Positions 25,808 to 36,721 are shown, numbered from the stretch's first letter. The stretch: DNA of 64,000 bases from Paenisporosarcina sp. HGH0030 (GCF_000411295.1 NZ_KE150421.1:2442723-2506722), one strand, 5' to 3'. Notes: a model not told the origin generated them from the sequence alone. Numbers and translations are program-made.

Positions 25808-27283
25808 TTATTTTTTTAAAAACTTAAGAGGATTTACGTTTACACCATTATGTTCTACTTCAAAGTGTAAATGTGTTCCAGTAGATCTACCTGTTGACCC
25901 CATTACACCTATTTTTGAACCGACAGGAACAGTTTCTCCTACGTTAACATTAATTGATGCTAAGTGAGCATATGTTGTTTCATAACCATTTTGATGATCA
26001 ATAACTACTTTGTTACCGAATGTACCATCTGCTCCAGCAAATTTCACAACGCCGTTATCAGCTGCTTTAATTGCAAAGCCGTCAGGACGTGCAATATCGA
26101 TTCCACGGTGCATTCGTCCCCACCGTTGTCCCATCCCACTAGATATGTAGCCACCTTCTGCCGGCCATGCGAACATACCTGACCCACGAGATGGAACGAC
26201 TTTAATACCTTTTAAAATAATATTGTTTTTCACTTCTTTTACTACTGCTTCATCTTTAATTGATTTGCCCACGCGTGTCCCGTTATTCTCACGGATAACG
26301 TATGTCATTTCTTTGGCACCATTGCTGCCTTCTTGAATGACTTTGGAATCCCCTTTAAGCATATCTTTCGATTCGCGTACTTGGTTTTCAAATTGAATTG
26401 CTTCTGTCACTCTTTTCTCGCGAACAACTTCAATGTTCACTAAAGGTTTTAAAGCTGTTACCTTCAATTTCTCTCCAATTTGAAGAACGCTATTTTCATT
26501 GACACTTTTGTTCAGCTTTGTTAAATCCGCTGTAGTCAAATCATGGTTTGCTGCTATTTTGCTGAATACATCTCCAGATTTTACGGTATATGTTTTCTCT
26601 TCCAAAGCACCTTTTTGAAGGTAATCTACTGCTTGATCAACAGTTAAAACCTTTTCTGGTTTTGCTTGTTTCGTAACACCTGAAATTGATTCTTTTAAAT
26701 TAATATCCAAAACTCGTGTTTCATTGTTCTTTAATGGGGGTAAAGAATTGTTAGAATCTTTTCGATTTTCCAATTCGGTGAGTTCTTTTTCAGAAACGGT
26801 CTGAAGTTTCAGTTTGCGGATTACTTCATGATATGCTTCCAAGTCTTTGACGTAGACGGCAATCTCGTCATTGACCGACAAGGCAAATGCATCCGCTGTG
26901 ACAGTTACCAGATTGTCCAGCTTGTCTAATGTTTCCTTATCATTTGTTTCTGCATTAAAAACTTGTTCTGAGATGATGGATAAATTGGAGCCACTTAGAT
27001 TTAGATCTTTGTATTGGGAGCTTGACTCAGTAATTTTTTCATTAACAAGCTCTTTTACTGCTTTTTCATCTGAAACCGTACCTACATATTCGTCATTTGC
27101 ATATATATGAAAAATTTCCTGTAATTGACTGTCCTCTTTGTCTTTTGCAAAACTGATATTAAATGTAAAGCTTGAAGCAAGCACTGCTGTTATGGCTGCT
27201 TTTTTCATTATATTTGATGTGCGGTTTGGCTTGCGGTCGGATGAAATCTTATCCCCATCACCAGTATTCCTTTTCAAATGCAT
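25808..27283 (-). CDS. Secreted M23 peptidoglycan endopeptidase with LysM and G5-like domains
   Basis: 491 residues: a basic N-terminus and hydrophobic signal segment (about 26-46), a long middle region, a LysM wall-binding domain (about 235-280: YTVKSGDVFSKIAANHDLTTADLTK), a G5-like stretch and a C-terminal M23 metallopeptidase. Zinc residues are visible in HRGIDIA and HLHFEVE, with YAHL between. It cleaves peptide cross-links in the wall and acts outside the cell. It lies directly upstream of walR in the same direction, with its own terminator. This makes it a natural candidate for WalR control, though I found no good WalR box. Confidence 0.9.
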   Translation of the reverse strand: MHLKRNTGDGDKISSDRKPNRTSNIMKKAAITAVLASSFTFNISFAKDKEDSQLQEIFHIYANDEYVGTVSDEKAVKELVNEKITESSSQYKDLNLSGSNLSIISEQVFNAETNDKETLDKLDNLVTVTADAFALSVNDEIAVYVKDLEAYHEVIRKLKLQTVSEKELTELENRKDSNNSLPPLKNNETRVLDINLKESISGVTKQAKPEKVLTVDQAVDYLQKGALEEKTYTVKSGDVFSKIAANHDLTTADLTKLNKSVNENSVLQIGEKLKVTALKPLVNIEVVREKRVTEAIQFENQVRESKDMLKGDSKVIQEGSNGAKEMTYVIRENNGTRVGKSIKDEAVVKEVKNNIILKGIKVVPSRGSGMFAWPAEGGYISSGMGQRWGRMHRGIDIARPDGFAIKAADNGVVKFAGADGTFGNKVVIDHQNGYETTYAHLASINVNVGETVPVGSKIGVMGSTGRSTGTHLHFEVEHNGVNVNPLKFLKK

Positions 27284-27639
27284 GATAAAGCCCCTCTCAA
27301 AATTTCATCCGTAAAACGAATGGTTCTTTTTATTGTGAAAAATTTCACGCCCCTTTAATTTAACATATCCTTTTTAACACTGGTAAAGAAATGTCATTTT
27401 GTAAAGAAAATGACTCATTCTTACCATCAATTGCATTTAATTGTTTTATTTTGTAAGTTTACACGGGCTTTTCTCTTAAATCAATTGAAGATTCAACATA
27501 TTTTTTCTATCTTTCGACCCTTCTCATTCATATTTCATGTACTTTTTTGTCATTTTTGTAATAATAATAGCGTTCTTCTATCGAATATCCTTAATATAGG
27601 GTAAAATAAGAGTATTCAAGGCGAAATGAGGTATCCCAT
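27284..27639. other. Divergent intergenic region with an inverted repeat
   Basis: No gene. It must hold the promoters of the M23 gene (minus) and the yitT-like gene (plus). GTCATTTT-GTAAAG-AAAATGAC at 27393-27414 is a perfect 8-bp inverted repeat and a possible operator. Confidence 0.45.
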
Positions 27640-28545
27640 TTGACAGACGAACAACAAGAGAGAAATGCCAAAATAAAAACCGCATACGTACATCGTCGGG
27701 CTTCCAAAACCGTAATAGCGAAGCGCATCTTCATGATTATTATTGGTGCCGTATTTATGGCAATGGGAATTGAGTTGTTTTTGGTACCGAATCATTTATT
27801 GGATGGTGGAATTGTCGGTATATCCATTATCTTGTCTCACCTGACTGGTCTTCAAATTGGATTATTTATTTTCCTATTAAACATCCCCTTCTTTTTTTTC
27901 GGGTATAAACAAATTGGGAAAACATTTGCCCTTTCTACTGTATTAGGAATTACGGTTCTTTCTATTTGTACATACTTTTTACATCCAGTTGCACGTTTTA
28001 CTGATGACTTGTTACTTGCTACCGTCTTTGGCGGCATTGTACTTGGCATTGGTGTCGGTCTTGTCATTCGCTACGGTGGCTCATTGGATGGAACTGAAAT
28101 TTTAGCTATTTTGTTCAGTACGAAAAGCGTTTTTTCCGTCGGGGAAATCATTATGTTCTTCAATTTGATAATCTTTACTGTCGCTGGTTTTGTCTTTACT
28201 TGGGAGCAAGCTATGTATTCCGTACTCGCTTATTTCATCGCTTATAAAATGATCGATATTGTCATTCAAGGCTTTGATGAATCCAAGTCGGTTTATATTA
28301 TTAGTGATCTTGTAGATGAAGTCGGCGAAGCGATTATGGATCGTCTCGGTCGTGGAGTCACTTATTTACATGGAGAAGGCGCATACACAGGTGATGATAA
28401 AAAAGTTATTTTCACCGTTATTACACGTCTGGAAGAAGCAAAATTAAAAACAATCGTGGAAGATATTGATCAACAAGCGTTCGTCGCCATTGGCAATATT
28501 GCTGAAGTACGCGGTGGACGATTCAAGAAACGTAATATTCACTAA
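27640..28545 (+). CDS. YitT family membrane protein
   Basis: 301 residues: a short basic N-terminus, five or six membrane helices (about 27-215, YitT/DUF161-type, with LVPNHLLDGGIVGISI and GGSLDGTEILAIL) and a C-terminal cytoplasmic DUF2179 domain (about 220-295: ESKSVYIISD, GRGVTYLHGEGAYTG, VITRLEEAKLK). The family may be a transporter but its substrate is unknown. The TTG start has ATGAGGT upstream. It is the only plus-strand gene for many kilobases and ends at a terminator shared with the gene facing it. Confidence 0.9.
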   Translation: MTDEQQERNAKIKTAYVHRRASKTVIAKRIFMIIIGAVFMAMGIELFLVPNHLLDGGIVGISIILSHLTGLQIGLFIFLLNIPFFFFGYKQIGKTFALSTVLGITVLSICTYFLHPVARFTDDLLLATVFGGIVLGIGVGLVIRYGGSLDGTEILAILFSTKSVFSVGEIIMFFNLIIFTVAGFVFTWEQAMYSVLAYFIAYKMIDIVIQGFDESKSVYIISDLVDEVGEAIMDRLGRGVTYLHGEGAYTGDDKKVIFTVITRLEEAKLKTIVEDIDQQAFVAIGNIAEVRGGRFKKRNIH

Positions 28546-28560
28546 TATGCACTCTATATA

Positions 28561-28597
28561 AAAATGCGCTGCCCAATATTGGGACAGCGCATTTTTA
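28561..28597. terminator. Bidirectional terminator
   Basis: AAAATGCGCTG-CCCAATATTGGG-CAGCGCATTTTT is near-perfectly palindromic and lies between two converging genes, serving both. Confidence 0.85.
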
Positions 28598-28603
28598 ATT
28601 GGG

Positions 28604-29188
28604 TCATTCCATTGGATATACCCGTCCCTGGTCGGGTGGGAAGGTTTTCTGTAGATTACGGAGAGTGATAATAAACGCGACATGAACACTGAGCGTCAAC
28701 ACAATAATAGCTACCGCAACTGTAGACTGAACATCCTGTTTCATATTAATTAAAAACGACTGAATAAACGTTGAAGTGAGTGTTATGGTCATATAGACAA
28801 TCATAATTTTTTTAATGCCATTCTGTTTTTCAGCCGCTTCAATTGGATAATCCACTTCATGCATCAGCATTCTGAATACATAATACATCAAAATTAAGTC
28901 AATCAGCGTGACACTAAAGCCATATACCAGCCAAGATGTACTGTTAACTTGCATTTGAGTGAGTACTTCTCCTGATAAAAACAGTGTAGGAATGGATAGA
29001 GCCATTAGGACAAAAGCAGTTATTACAGCTTTTTTAGCATTCGGCTTTCCTGCGGCAAGTTGATGAATGCCTGATGCGATCATCATATATCCCAGTGGGT
29101 CAGGAAGAAAATCGAAAAAAATATGAACGTCCAGCAAAACCAATAAGAACCCGGCAATCATATACTTGAATGCTCTTCTATTTTCCAT
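28604..29188 (-). CDS. Unknown polytopic membrane protein
   Basis: 194 residues from the ATG at 29188, which has GGAGAAAGTGG upstream and overlaps the stop of the previous gene by 11 bases. Five or six hydrophobic segments are present (for example YMIAGFLLVLLDVHIFF and the region with FLPDPLGYMMIASGIHQL). I recognise no characterised family. It is clearly co-translated with the upstream gene, so the two proteins probably act together in the membrane. Confidence 0.7.
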   Translation of the reverse strand: MENRRAFKYMIAGFLLVLLDVHIFFDFLPDPLGYMMIASGIHQLAAGKPNAKKAVITAFVLMALSIPTLFLSGEVLTQMQVNSTSWLVYGFSVTLIDLILMYYVFRMLMHEVDYPIEAAEKQNGIKKIMIVYMTITLTSTFIQSFLINMKQDVQSTVAVAIIVLTLSVHVAFIITLRNLQKTFPPDQGRVYPME

Positions 29189-30101
29189 CTTTAACCACTT
29201 TCTCCAACATGCTCCGTAGATCTTCATCTGAAAGCTGTGGAATATGATGCAAGGGAAATGAAGCCGTAAAAAACTGTCCAGCAGCCGTTTCCCCTTCCCA
29301 TGGAATCCATGCATCGATTGCCTTATTATTAGTCGACTCTATTTGTATGTATAAGCCGACACTACCTTGTGGTTCCAATACGATGGGCCAATTGACGTCT
29401 TTGGCAAGAGGTTGTTTTACATCGCTCCAATTAGGCATAACTTCTGCTTGATAGATAGGATCGGGAATTCGGGCTTCTTCTCCTTCATAATGTACTTTAA
29501 CTTGAACATCCTTCGCAATATTTTCAGGCACAACGAATTCTTTCATTTTTAACTGTTCTTCTGCAGAATATATGCTGGAATGAAGACCGTCTGAAGTACT
29601 TCCAGTCGATATGCCCTTCAATTTAGGATCTTGTCTGAGCGTTGACGGCGTGATTCGAATTTCTCCGATGTCAAAATGTCCAGCCGTTCCGTCACTGAAT
29701 TGTAGGAATACATTGGTCCCTATATAGGACTTATCTTCTTCGCCTTCAAGAGACAGCATGGATGGGTCAAATTCAGCTTTCAGTAGAAGATGTTGATTGA
29801 ACTCCTGGACGATATTTGGTGAGTTGTATATCGAATTCTGATTTCCATGTAACCACATGTCATTGCTCGGTGAGACGTTCGGGAGCGAGAATCCATCCAC
29901 TTCAATCGTTTGGAGAATTGCCGGATTGTTTTTATTGGTCAAATAGTAAATGTTGAATAGGTGTGTCTGGTCCATTGGTCGTTCGATATAATGTTCCAGA
30001 ACAATGGGTTCATCCAAAAATTTCGCCTCGTAAGTGGTTATATTAATCGTCCAAGCCACAATGATTGCCAGCAGTGCTCCCCAAAACCAAAATCTCTTCA
30101 T
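29178..30101 (-). CDS. Unknown membrane-anchored extracytoplasmic protein
   Basis: 307 residues with an N-terminal membrane helix (about 4-22) and a hydrophilic remainder likely outside the cell. The outer part looks beta-rich (FLQFSDGTAGHFDIGEIRITP, GSVGLYIQIES). I recognise no family. It forms a two-gene unit with the following membrane protein and overlaps it. No catalytic motif is visible. Confidence 0.65.
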   Translation of the reverse strand: MKRFWFWGALLAIIVAWTINITTYEAKFLDEPIVLEHYIERPMDQTHLFNIYYLTNKNNPAILQTIEVDGFSLPNVSPSNDMWLHGNQNSIYNSPNIVQEFNQHLLLKAEFDPSMLSLEGEEDKSYIGTNVFLQFSDGTAGHFDIGEIRITPSTLRQDPKLKGISTGSTSDGLHSSIYSAEEQLKMKEFVVPENIAKDVQVKVHYEGEEARIPDPIYQAEVMPNWSDVKQPLAKDVNWPIVLEPQGSVGLYIQIESTNNKAIDAWIPWEGETAAGQFFTASFPLHHIPQLSDEDLRSMLEKVVKDGK

Positions 30102-30150
30102 TTATTTTCAACCCCAAATCGTATGAAAATTCACATTACTTTTACATACG

Positions 30151-30184
30151 AAAAAGAACGGGAAAAGATTCCTTTTCCCGTTCA
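30151..30184 (-). terminator. Terminator after purA
   Basis: GAACGGGAAAAG and CTTTTCCCGTTC pair around a four-base loop, followed by TTTTTCG on the minus strand. Confidence 0.9.
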
Positions 30185-30191
30185 ATAAAAT

Positions 30192-31478
30192 TTAGCGCCA
30201 AACGCTCGCAATGATATTTGTTTGATTTCGATCTGGTCCTACTGAGAAAATCGAAATTGGAACACCAGTTAATTGTGAAATGCGTTCCAGGTAGTGTCGT
30301 GCATTTTCCGGAAGCTCATCGAGTGATTTACAAGATGTCACATCTTCGCTCCAACCTGGCAATTCTTCATAGACAGGTTTACAGTCAGCCAGCATACGTA
30401 AGTTTGCTGGGTATTCCGTAATCAGTTCCCCGTTGTAACTGTAAGCTGTACAAATCTTCACTGTTTCCAAACCAGTTAACACATCAATCGAATTGACCGT
30501 TAGATCTGTTAAACCACTCACACGACGTGCATGACGTACAACTACACTGTCGAACCAACCGATGCGACGTGGACGACCAGTTGTTGTCCCATACTCTTTA
30601 CCGACTTCACGAATTTGATTGCCGACTTCGTCAAACAATTCCGTTGGGAACGGACCGTCTCCAACACGAGAAGTATATGCTTTACATACACCAACCACAT
30701 GGTGAATTTTCGTTGGTCCGACTCCGGCACCGATTGTAACGCCACCCGCTACTGGGTTAGATGATGTTACAAAAGGATAAGTACCTTGGTCGATATCAAG
30801 CATAACGCCTTGTGCACCTTCAAACAGTACGCGGCGGCCTTCATCCAATGCATCGTTCAATACTTTAGATGTATCTGTTACGTACTTCGCAATTTCTTGC
30901 CCGTAGCCGTAATACTCTTCAAGAATTTCTTCTTTTGTAAAACCTTCTGTCTCATAGAACTTATCGAACAAACGATTTTTCTCTTCTAGATTACGTTCAA
31001 GTTTTTCTTCAAATACTACTTTATCAAGTAAGTCGGCCATACGAATACCTACACGTGCTGCTTTATCCATGTAAGCCGGTCCGATTCCTTTACCTGTAGT
31101 TCCAATCTTGTTTTCACCACGACGAGCTTCTTCCACTTCGTCTTGCTTCAAGTGGTAAGGTAAAATGACGTGTGCGCGGTTAGAAATACGTAAGTTTTCT
31201 GTCGTTACCCCACGTTCATGTAATCCTTTTAACTCTTTCACTAATGCTTTAGGATCGACAACCATACCGTTACCGATTACTGAGATTTTGTCTTTATAAA
31301 AAATACCTGATGGAATCAAGTGAAGCTTATACGTTTCTCCACCGAAAATAATGGTGTGTCCAGCATTATTCCCACCTTGATAACGTGCAATTACTTCTGA
31401 ATTCTCGGATAGGAAGTCGGTAATTTTCCCTTTACCTTCGTCTCCCCATTGTGTTCCTACTACTACAACTGATGTCAT
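30192..31478 (-). CDS. purA: Adenylosuccinate synthetase
   Basis: Converts IMP, aspartate and GTP to adenylosuccinate, the first committed step to AMP. 428 residues from the ATG at 31478, with GGAGGTG six bases upstream; a GTG at 31487 lies inside that site. Visible motifs: [11 protein letters not shown] at the N-terminus, NNAGHT (His in the active site), [11 protein letters not shown] and the C-terminal GPDRNQT. Complete and cytoplasmic. A single-gene unit between two terminators; no purine riboswitch was seen upstream. Confidence 0.97.
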   Translation of the reverse strand: MTSVVVVGTQWGDEGKGKITDFLSENSEVIARYQGGNNAGHTIIFGGETYKLHLIPSGIFYKDKISVIGNGMVVDPKALVKELKGLHERGVTTENLRISNRAHVILPYHLKQDEVEEARRGENKIGTTGKGIGPAYMDKAARVGIRMADLLDKVVFEEKLERNLEEKNRLFDKFYETEGFTKEEILEEYYGYGQEIAKYVTDTSKVLNDALDEGRRVLFEGAQGVMLDIDQGTYPFVTSSNPVAGGVTIGAGVGPTKIHHVVGVCKAYTSRVGDGPFPTELFDEVGNQIREVGKEYGTTTGRPRRIGWFDSVVVRHARRVSGLTDLTVNSIDVLTGLETVKICTAYSYNGELITEYPANLRMLADCKPVYEELPGWSEDVTSCKSLDELPENARHYLERISQLTGVPISIFSVGPDRNQTNIIASVWR

Positions 31479-31569
31479 AATCAGCACCTCCGTCAGACGC
31501 TGTCACGCGTCCTGAATCAAACAGTGTTATTGTATCAACTGAAACGGCTGAAGTCAACCAAAAACAAGA

Positions 31570-31619
31570 AAAAACACGAACGGAAAAATGTTTTCAGACA
31601 TTTATCGTTCGTGTTTTTG
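31570..31619 (-). terminator. Terminator after dnaB
   Basis: AAAAACACGAACG and CGTTCGTGTTTTT pair around an inner ATG-T/A-CAT stem. It lies between dnaB and purA. Confidence 0.85.
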
Positions 31620-31658
31620 CATCAATCACAATTTAGAGATATTTGCTGCTTCGCTTTT

Positions 31659-33020
31659 CTAGTAATCCGGGGTAGGTTGTTGGTGCTGGCTCCAGTCAAT
31701 GTTAACGAATTTGTTGAACTCTTTAACAAAAGCCAGGGTTACCGTCCCTGTCGGACCATTACGTTGTTTTGCGATGATGATTTCAATCATGTTTTGATTC
31801 TCGGTTTCTTTATCGTAGTAATCCTCACGATATAGGAACGAAACAATATCGGCATCTTGCTCAATACTTCCGGATTCACGTAAATCGGACATCATCGGAC
31901 GCTTGTCCTGACGTTGTTCCACACCACGGGAAAGCTGTGACAAGGCGATAACTGGAACTTGGAGTTCACGAGCAAGGGATTTTAATGAACGGGAAATTTC
32001 CGATACTTCTTGCTGACGGTTTTCTTTCCCATTCCCGCTTCCTACAATCAGTTGCAAGTAATCAATCAAAATCATGCCAAGTCCATACTCTTGTTTCAAA
32101 CGACGGCACTTCGAACGGATTTCATTAATCCGAATACCCGGTGTATCGTCAATAAAAATACCTGCGTTGGATAAACTCCCCATCGCCATTGTTAGTTTGC
32201 GCCAATCTTCAGCAGTTAATGCACCTGTACGTAAAACTTGGGCATCAATATTTCCTTCTGCACACAGCATACGCATGACAAGCTGCTCAGCACCCATCTC
32301 CAAACTGAAGATGGCTACGTTCTCTTCTGTCTTCGTTGCTACGTTTTGCGCTACGTTTAACGCAAACGCTGTTTTACCAACAGACGGACGTGCGGCTACA
32401 ATAATTAAATCGTTCCGCTGGAAACCGGCTGTAATACGGTCTAAATCACGGAATCCTGTGGGAACCCCTGTTATATCGCCCTTACGTGAATGGAGAAGTT
32501 CAATGTTGTCATACGTTTGAACAAGTACATCTTTAATGTGCCTGAAATCACCCGCATTTTTTCGATTGGAAACTTCCATCATTTTCTTTTCGGCTTCAGA
32601 TAACAAGGCCTCGACTTCGTCTTCACGTGTAAAGCCATCTTCGACGATATTGGTCGCTACACGAATTAATCGTCGCAGTAACGCCTTTTCTTCAACAATC
32701 CGTGCATAATGTGCGATGTTTGCGGCAGTTGGTACTGAATTTGCAATTTCCGATAAATACGAAAGTCCACCGACATCTTCAAGTTCTTTTTTCGATGCTA
32801 ACTCTTCCGTCACTGTTACAACGTCAATTGGTTTTCCTTGATCACTGAGGCGATTCATCGTTTGGAAAATCTTTTGATGTGCCACGCGATAAAAGTCTTC
32901 GTATTGTAGAATTTCTGCTGCCGTAATGAGCGCTTGAGGCTCTAAAAAGATGGCCCCTATCACGGACTGCTCGGCTTCTTGGTTGTGAGGGGGTATCCGG
33001 TCCATCATGGGCTCGCTCAT
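31659..33020 (-). CDS. dnaB: Replicative DNA helicase (DnaB; called DnaC in B. subtilis)
   Basis: Hexameric 5'-3' helicase at the replication fork. About 453 residues: N-terminal DnaG-interacting domain (DRIPPHNQEAEQSVIGAIFLEP), linker, and a RecA-like ATPase with Walker A ARPSVGKTAFALN, Walker B ILIDYLQLI and the DLRESGSIEQDAD block. I choose the ATG at 33020 because AAGGAGTG lies eight bases upstream; the frame opens earlier at a GTG inside that site. It follows rplI by 12 bases, as in the gdpP-rplI-dnaC set of B. subtilis. Confidence 0.97.
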   Translation of the reverse strand: MSEPMMDRIPPHNQEAEQSVIGAIFLEPQALITAAEILQYEDFYRVAHQKIFQTMNRLSDQGKPIDVVTVTEELASKKELEDVGGLSYLSEIANSVPTAANIAHYARIVEEKALLRRLIRVATNIVEDGFTREDEVEALLSEAEKKMMEVSNRKNAGDFRHIKDVLVQTYDNIELLHSRKGDITGVPTGFRDLDRITAGFQRNDLIIVAARPSVGKTAFALNVAQNVATKTEENVAIFSLEMGAEQLVMRMLCAEGNIDAQVLRTGALTAEDWRKLTMAMGSLSNAGIFIDDTPGIRINEIRSKCRRLKQEYGLGMILIDYLQLIVGSGNGKENRQQEVSEISRSLKSLARELQVPVIALSQLSRGVEQRQDKRPMMSDLRESGSIEQDADIVSFLYREDYYDKETENQNMIEIIIAKQRNGPTGTVTLAFVKEFNKFVNIDWSQHQQPTPDY

Positions 33021-33032
33021 TAACGTCACTCC

Positions 33033-33482
33033 TTACGCTTCTTCTGTTACATGTACTTTCAATGTTGCTGTTACTTCTTGATGTAATTTAACTGGAATGT
33101 TTGTATATCCAAGTCCACGAATGGCATCGTCCAATTCCATTTTACGTTTGTCGATTTTAATACCTGTTGTTTTCTGAAGTTGTTCCGCGACTTGTTTCGT
33201 TGTTATCGAACCAAACAAACGGCCACCTTCACCTGATTTTGCTTTTAGTTCTACCGTAATTTGCTCTAACTTCTCTTTTAACTTTTTCGCTTCTTCATGC
33301 ACTTGTTCTGCATGTTTATCTTCTTTACGTTTTTGACCATCTAATGCGCTGATTGTCGCTTGATTAGCTTCAGTCGCCAAATTGTTTTTCAATAAAAAGT
33401 TATGCGCATAGCCATCTGCTACATTTTTGATTTCGCCTTTTTTCCCTTTGCCTTTAACATCTTTCAAGAAAATTACTTTCAT
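33033..33482 (-). CDS. rplI: 50S ribosomal protein L9
   Basis: 149 residues, complete: an N-terminal 23S rRNA-binding domain ([30 protein letters not shown]), a long connecting helix (about 40-75) and a C-terminal domain with [17 protein letters not shown]. The start overlaps the gdpP stop (ATGA) and is served by GGAGG inside gdpP, so translation is coupled. Confidence 0.97.
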   Translation of the reverse strand: MKVIFLKDVKGKGKKGEIKNVADGYAHNFLLKNNLATEANQATISALDGQKRKEDKHAEQVHEEAKKLKEKLEQITVELKAKSGEGGRLFGSITTKQVAEQLQKTTGIKIDKRKMELDDAIRGLGYTNIPVKLHQEVTATLKVHVTEEA

Positions 33483-35455
33483 GTTATTTGGCCTCCTTCG
33501 ACAATTTCAATGATTGCTAATTTTAGTTGTTCAATGGCACTTTCAATCTCTTTATCATGAATCTGACAAGCAGCATTGGTTAAATGACCACCGCCACCGA
33601 GCTTCTCCATAATTAATTGGACATTGATTTCACCCATAGAACGGGCGCTGATGCCAACGTCTCCATTATTTTTTCTTGCGACCACAAATGATGCAGAAAC
33701 ATCCTTCATTGTCAGTAAAATATCTGCGGTTTGTGCTATAAGCACCTGGCTATAGGAATTTGTTTCTTCCCCATGTGCTATCGCAATGCCTTCTCGGAAA
33801 AACTCAACTGTCTGGACAATTTTAGAACGTTCAATATATGTTGCAATATCTTCTTTTAGTAAGCGCTGAACTAGCACCGTGTCCGCTCCGTTTGTACGTA
33901 AATACGAGGCTGCTTCAAACGTTCGTGCACCCGTTCGAAGGGTAAAGCTCTTCGTATCGACAATTATACCGGCAAGCATTGCAGTTGCTTCTAGCATCGT
34001 TATTTTATCATGTTTCGGTTGATATTCGAGCAATTCCGTTACAAGCTCTGCTGTTGATGATGCATATGGCTCCATGTAAACAAGCATTGTATTCGAAATA
34101 AATTCTTCTCCACGGCGATGATGATCAATCACTACTACTTTTTCAGCTCGATTCAACAGTTTTTCATCAATGACCATACTTGGTTTATGCGTGTCCACGA
34201 CCACAAGCAATGTACGATCGGTTAATTTAGATAAAGCTTCTTCAGGTGAAATAAAGCGTTCAAATAATTGTGGCTTGTTTTTCACTTCTTCCATCAACCT
34301 GGTCACACTTTGGTCGAGTTCATCAAAATTGATGACGACATAGCCATTGATCTGATTCATCTCTGCCATTTTCCGTACGCCGACAGCTGCACCGATTGCA
34401 TCCATATCGGGCAATTGATGCCCCATGACAAACACTTGGTCACTATCCTGAATTAAATCACGCAGCGCATGTGAAATGACGCGTGCCCTAACTCTCGTTC
34501 TTTTTTCAACCGGGTTGGTTTTTCCGCCGTAAAATTTCACTTTTCCACTTGGTTGTTTAATGGCTACTTGATCTCCGCCACGTCCCAATACCAAATCCAG
34601 ACCCGACTGCGCAAGTTGGCCAAGTTCTACCAATGAGGATGACCCGGCACCCACACCGATACTCAGTGTTAATGCCAAATTCAATTTGGAGGTTGCTTCT
34701 CTAATATCATCCAAAATAGAAAACTTCGTTTTTTCAAGTTCCAGTAATATGGATTCATTCAATACAGCTAGGAATCGGTCAGATGAAATTCTTTTGACAT
34801 AAATGCCGTGTCCCGCTCCCCAATTATTGACGAGCGACGTTACCAAACTATTTAACTGACCGCGCGTCTGGTCATCCATTCCTTGTGCCAGCTCATCGTA
34901 ATTATCAATGAACAGCACACCAATTACGCTGCGATCTGAATAGTAAAGCGTCTCAATTTCTGTTTGCTCGGTGATATCAAAGAAATAAAGAAGTTTTTCT
35001 TCTTGTTTGTAAAATACTTTAAATTTCTTACCGGACAAGCTGACGGTCTGCTCTTTATTATCTTCTTGCTTTACAAGTGAATGGAATTCATCTGACAACG
35101 TAAATAAATCTTCACCAATGAGTGAATCAAATTCAAGCTCTCTCGACATGTACGGGTTCGCCCATTCAATGGTCCAATTTTCATTGACCAATATTATTCC
35201 TATGGGCATTTCAAGTAATGCTTCTTCGCCAACCCGTTTCATGCGATATGAAAGTGTTTCAATATGTTTTTCGGTCTCTTCGTATAAACGTTTCTCCATT
35301 TGCCAGCCAATAACCAAGACAATGAGGAAAAGAGCAGCAACAATGCTTCCTATCCACATTTGCCAGTATAGGAGCAAAAAAGCGCTTATCAGGCCTAGCA
35401 CTGATAGAAAAAATAAAGGGACACGAATGGGTCTTTTTCTAAAGAATGCTGACAT
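33479..35455 (-). CDS. gdpP: GdpP, cyclic-di-AMP phosphodiesterase
   Basis: 658 residues: two membrane helices (about 10-47), a PAS domain (about 70-140), a degenerate GGDEF domain (about 170-300) and a DHH-DHHA1 phosphodiesterase (about 340-650). Catalytic residues are visible in [14 protein letters not shown] and [11 protein letters not shown]; the DHHA1 end has [10 protein letters not shown]. It hydrolyses c-di-AMP, which controls potassium uptake and wall stress. AAGGAG precedes the ATG. Upstream neighbour is the DUF2232 gene, downstream rplI; probably one operon. Confidence 0.96.
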   Translation of the reverse strand: MSAFFRKRPIRVPLFFLSVLGLISAFLLLYWQMWIGSIVAALFLIVLVIGWQMEKRLYEETEKHIETLSYRMKRVGEEALLEMPIGIILVNENWTIEWANPYMSRELEFDSLIGEDLFTLSDEFHSLVKQEDNKEQTVSLSGKKFKVFYKQEEKLLYFFDITEQTEIETLYYSDRSVIGVLFIDNYDELAQGMDDQTRGQLNSLVTSLVNNWGAGHGIYVKRISSDRFLAVLNESILLELEKTKFSILDDIREATSKLNLALTLSIGVGAGSSSLVELGQLAQSGLDLVLGRGGDQVAIKQPSGKVKFYGGKTNPVEKRTRVRARVISHALRDLIQDSDQVFVMGHQLPDMDAIGAAVGVRKMAEMNQINGYVVINFDELDQSVTRLMEEVKNKPQLFERFISPEEALSKLTDRTLLVVVDTHKPSMVIDEKLLNRAEKVVVIDHHRRGEEFISNTMLVYMEPYASSTAELVTELLEYQPKHDKITMLEATAMLAGIIVDTKSFTLRTGARTFEAASYLRTNGADTVLVQRLLKEDIATYIERSKIVQTVEFFREGIAIAHGEETNSYSQVLIAQTADILLTMKDVSASFVVARKNNGDVGISARSMGEINVQLIMEKLGGGGHLTNAACQIHDKEIESAIEQLKLAIIEIVEGGQIT

Positions 35456-35467
35456 TTGTTCAGCTCC

Positions 35468-36409
35468 TTACTTTTTGTTCTTGTCTTTGACAAATGAACG
35501 AATGTTGAAACCTAAATCGAATATGCCTAATAACACCGTTAACGATTGTAAAGGGAACGCTAAAAATGTTGCAACAATTGCAACCCATTTCGGCCATCCT
35601 TTTTCATGGATGTAAAAATGGATGAAAGATATTCCCTGTAAAGTAAGCAATACACGGAGCATCATAGTTACGTTGGCTAATACCATAAAAGCAAATGTTC
35701 CCTGAGTTAATTCAACAAATAAAGTTACGACCATGACAATCATGTAGTACCATAATATGGATTTCGGTAACCGCATGTGTCTAATTGCCGGAAACTTTGG
35801 TACGTCCAAGCCTAATTTTCGCAAAACTGGCAACTGGATATTGATGAATACAAATACAAAGCAGAAAACTCCAAGTATCAGGAGAGTTGGCATGACAGTT
35901 TCGAACATGAATAAAACATCCGAAATGGTCTGATCGTAATTTTTAGGTAAAGTATTATAACTTTCCAGGAACGTACCCAATTGATCATATTGATCTTTCG
36001 TGTATACTAACATTTCTTTCACAGGATTGAATTTGAAGAGCAGTACAAGGATTACATATTCAATGACGATGCTTACTATCAAGACAATCGCCGAAGCCAT
36101 TAACATGAACAGCTTACTTTTCTTCAAACGAATCGTATCTCCGATAATAAAACCGAGCAAGACATGAATCAGAGCAAACGGTATGGCCATTAACCCTCCA
36201 ATGAAATAGGAAATACCCATACTTAGTACAACAACATAAATAGAAGCAGCCCGACTAAATTTCGCACTATACCAAGCTATTGGCAGAGCGAGAAAGAGTA
36301 TTGTAATCAAGTTCAGCACAGGCACATAAAAAGAAACAGCCAACAAAATAGAAAACAGCGCAATTATCATTGCACCTAATGTCAGCTGTTTCGTTTGTTC
36401 ATTCGGCAT
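35468..36409 (-). CDS. yybS: DUF2232 membrane protein (YybS-like)
   Basis: 313 residues with about eight membrane helices and the DUF2232 layout. Related proteins sit next to gdpP in most Bacillales, and a link to c-di-AMP signalling is only inferred from that. AAGGA precedes the ATG. First gene of the gdpP-rplI-dnaB run; the 358-base gap upstream holds a hairpin repeat and the rpsR terminator. Confidence 0.88.
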   Translation of the reverse strand: MPNEQTKQLTLGAMIIALFSILLAVSFYVPVLNLITILFLALPIAWYSAKFSRAASIYVVVLSMGISYFIGGLMAIPFALIHVLLGFIIGDTIRLKKSKLFMLMASAIVLIVSIVIEYVILVLLFKFNPVKEMLVYTKDQYDQLGTFLESYNTLPKNYDQTISDVLFMFETVMPTLLILGVFCFVFVFINIQLPVLRKLGLDVPKFPAIRHMRLPKSILWYYMIVMVVTLFVELTQGTFAFMVLANVTMMLRVLLTLQGISFIHFYIHEKGWPKWVAIVATFLAFPLQSLTVLLGIFDLGFNIRSFVKDKNKK

Positions 36410-36589
36410 TCAAAATCCTTCCTAACTTAAAAAACATGTATTCACTATCAGTTGTCCCAATCACATAGTCATTATCAAAGCTGTTTTACTACTTATCTAA
36501 TTTTTCAAGAGAATGGACAACTATATCTTCCTATTGTATCATGTCGGACCAGTTGCAACAAAAGTTCCAAATGAATTGATTTAGGCACA

Positions 36590-36668
36590 TAAGAAACGCT
36601 CAAAGTACGATGTCGACCCACCTGTGCCCAAGCTTAGATGCGAGCTGGCGACCGGAGCTAGACATAAC
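36590..36668. repeat. Interspersed hairpin repeat, copy 2
   Basis: The reverse strand begins TGTCTAGCTCCGGTCGCCAG, continues CTCGCATCTAAGCTT as in copy 4, and ends near GAGCGTTTCTT. The long stem is less complete than in the other copies. Confidence 0.65.
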
Positions 36669-36721
36669 GTATCTTGAAAGAATAAGAAATATTGTCAAAA
36701 ATTCATACTTTCTTATAATAT

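Noticed and set aside
27537..27562. WalR-box-like TGTACT/TGTCAT/TGTAAT series upstream of the M23 gene
   Set aside because: Spacing between the half-sites is four bases or less rather than the five expected, and the third position pattern is poor.
31479..31569. Purine riboswitch ahead of purA
   Set aside because: The leader is too short and lacks the three-way junction core sequences.
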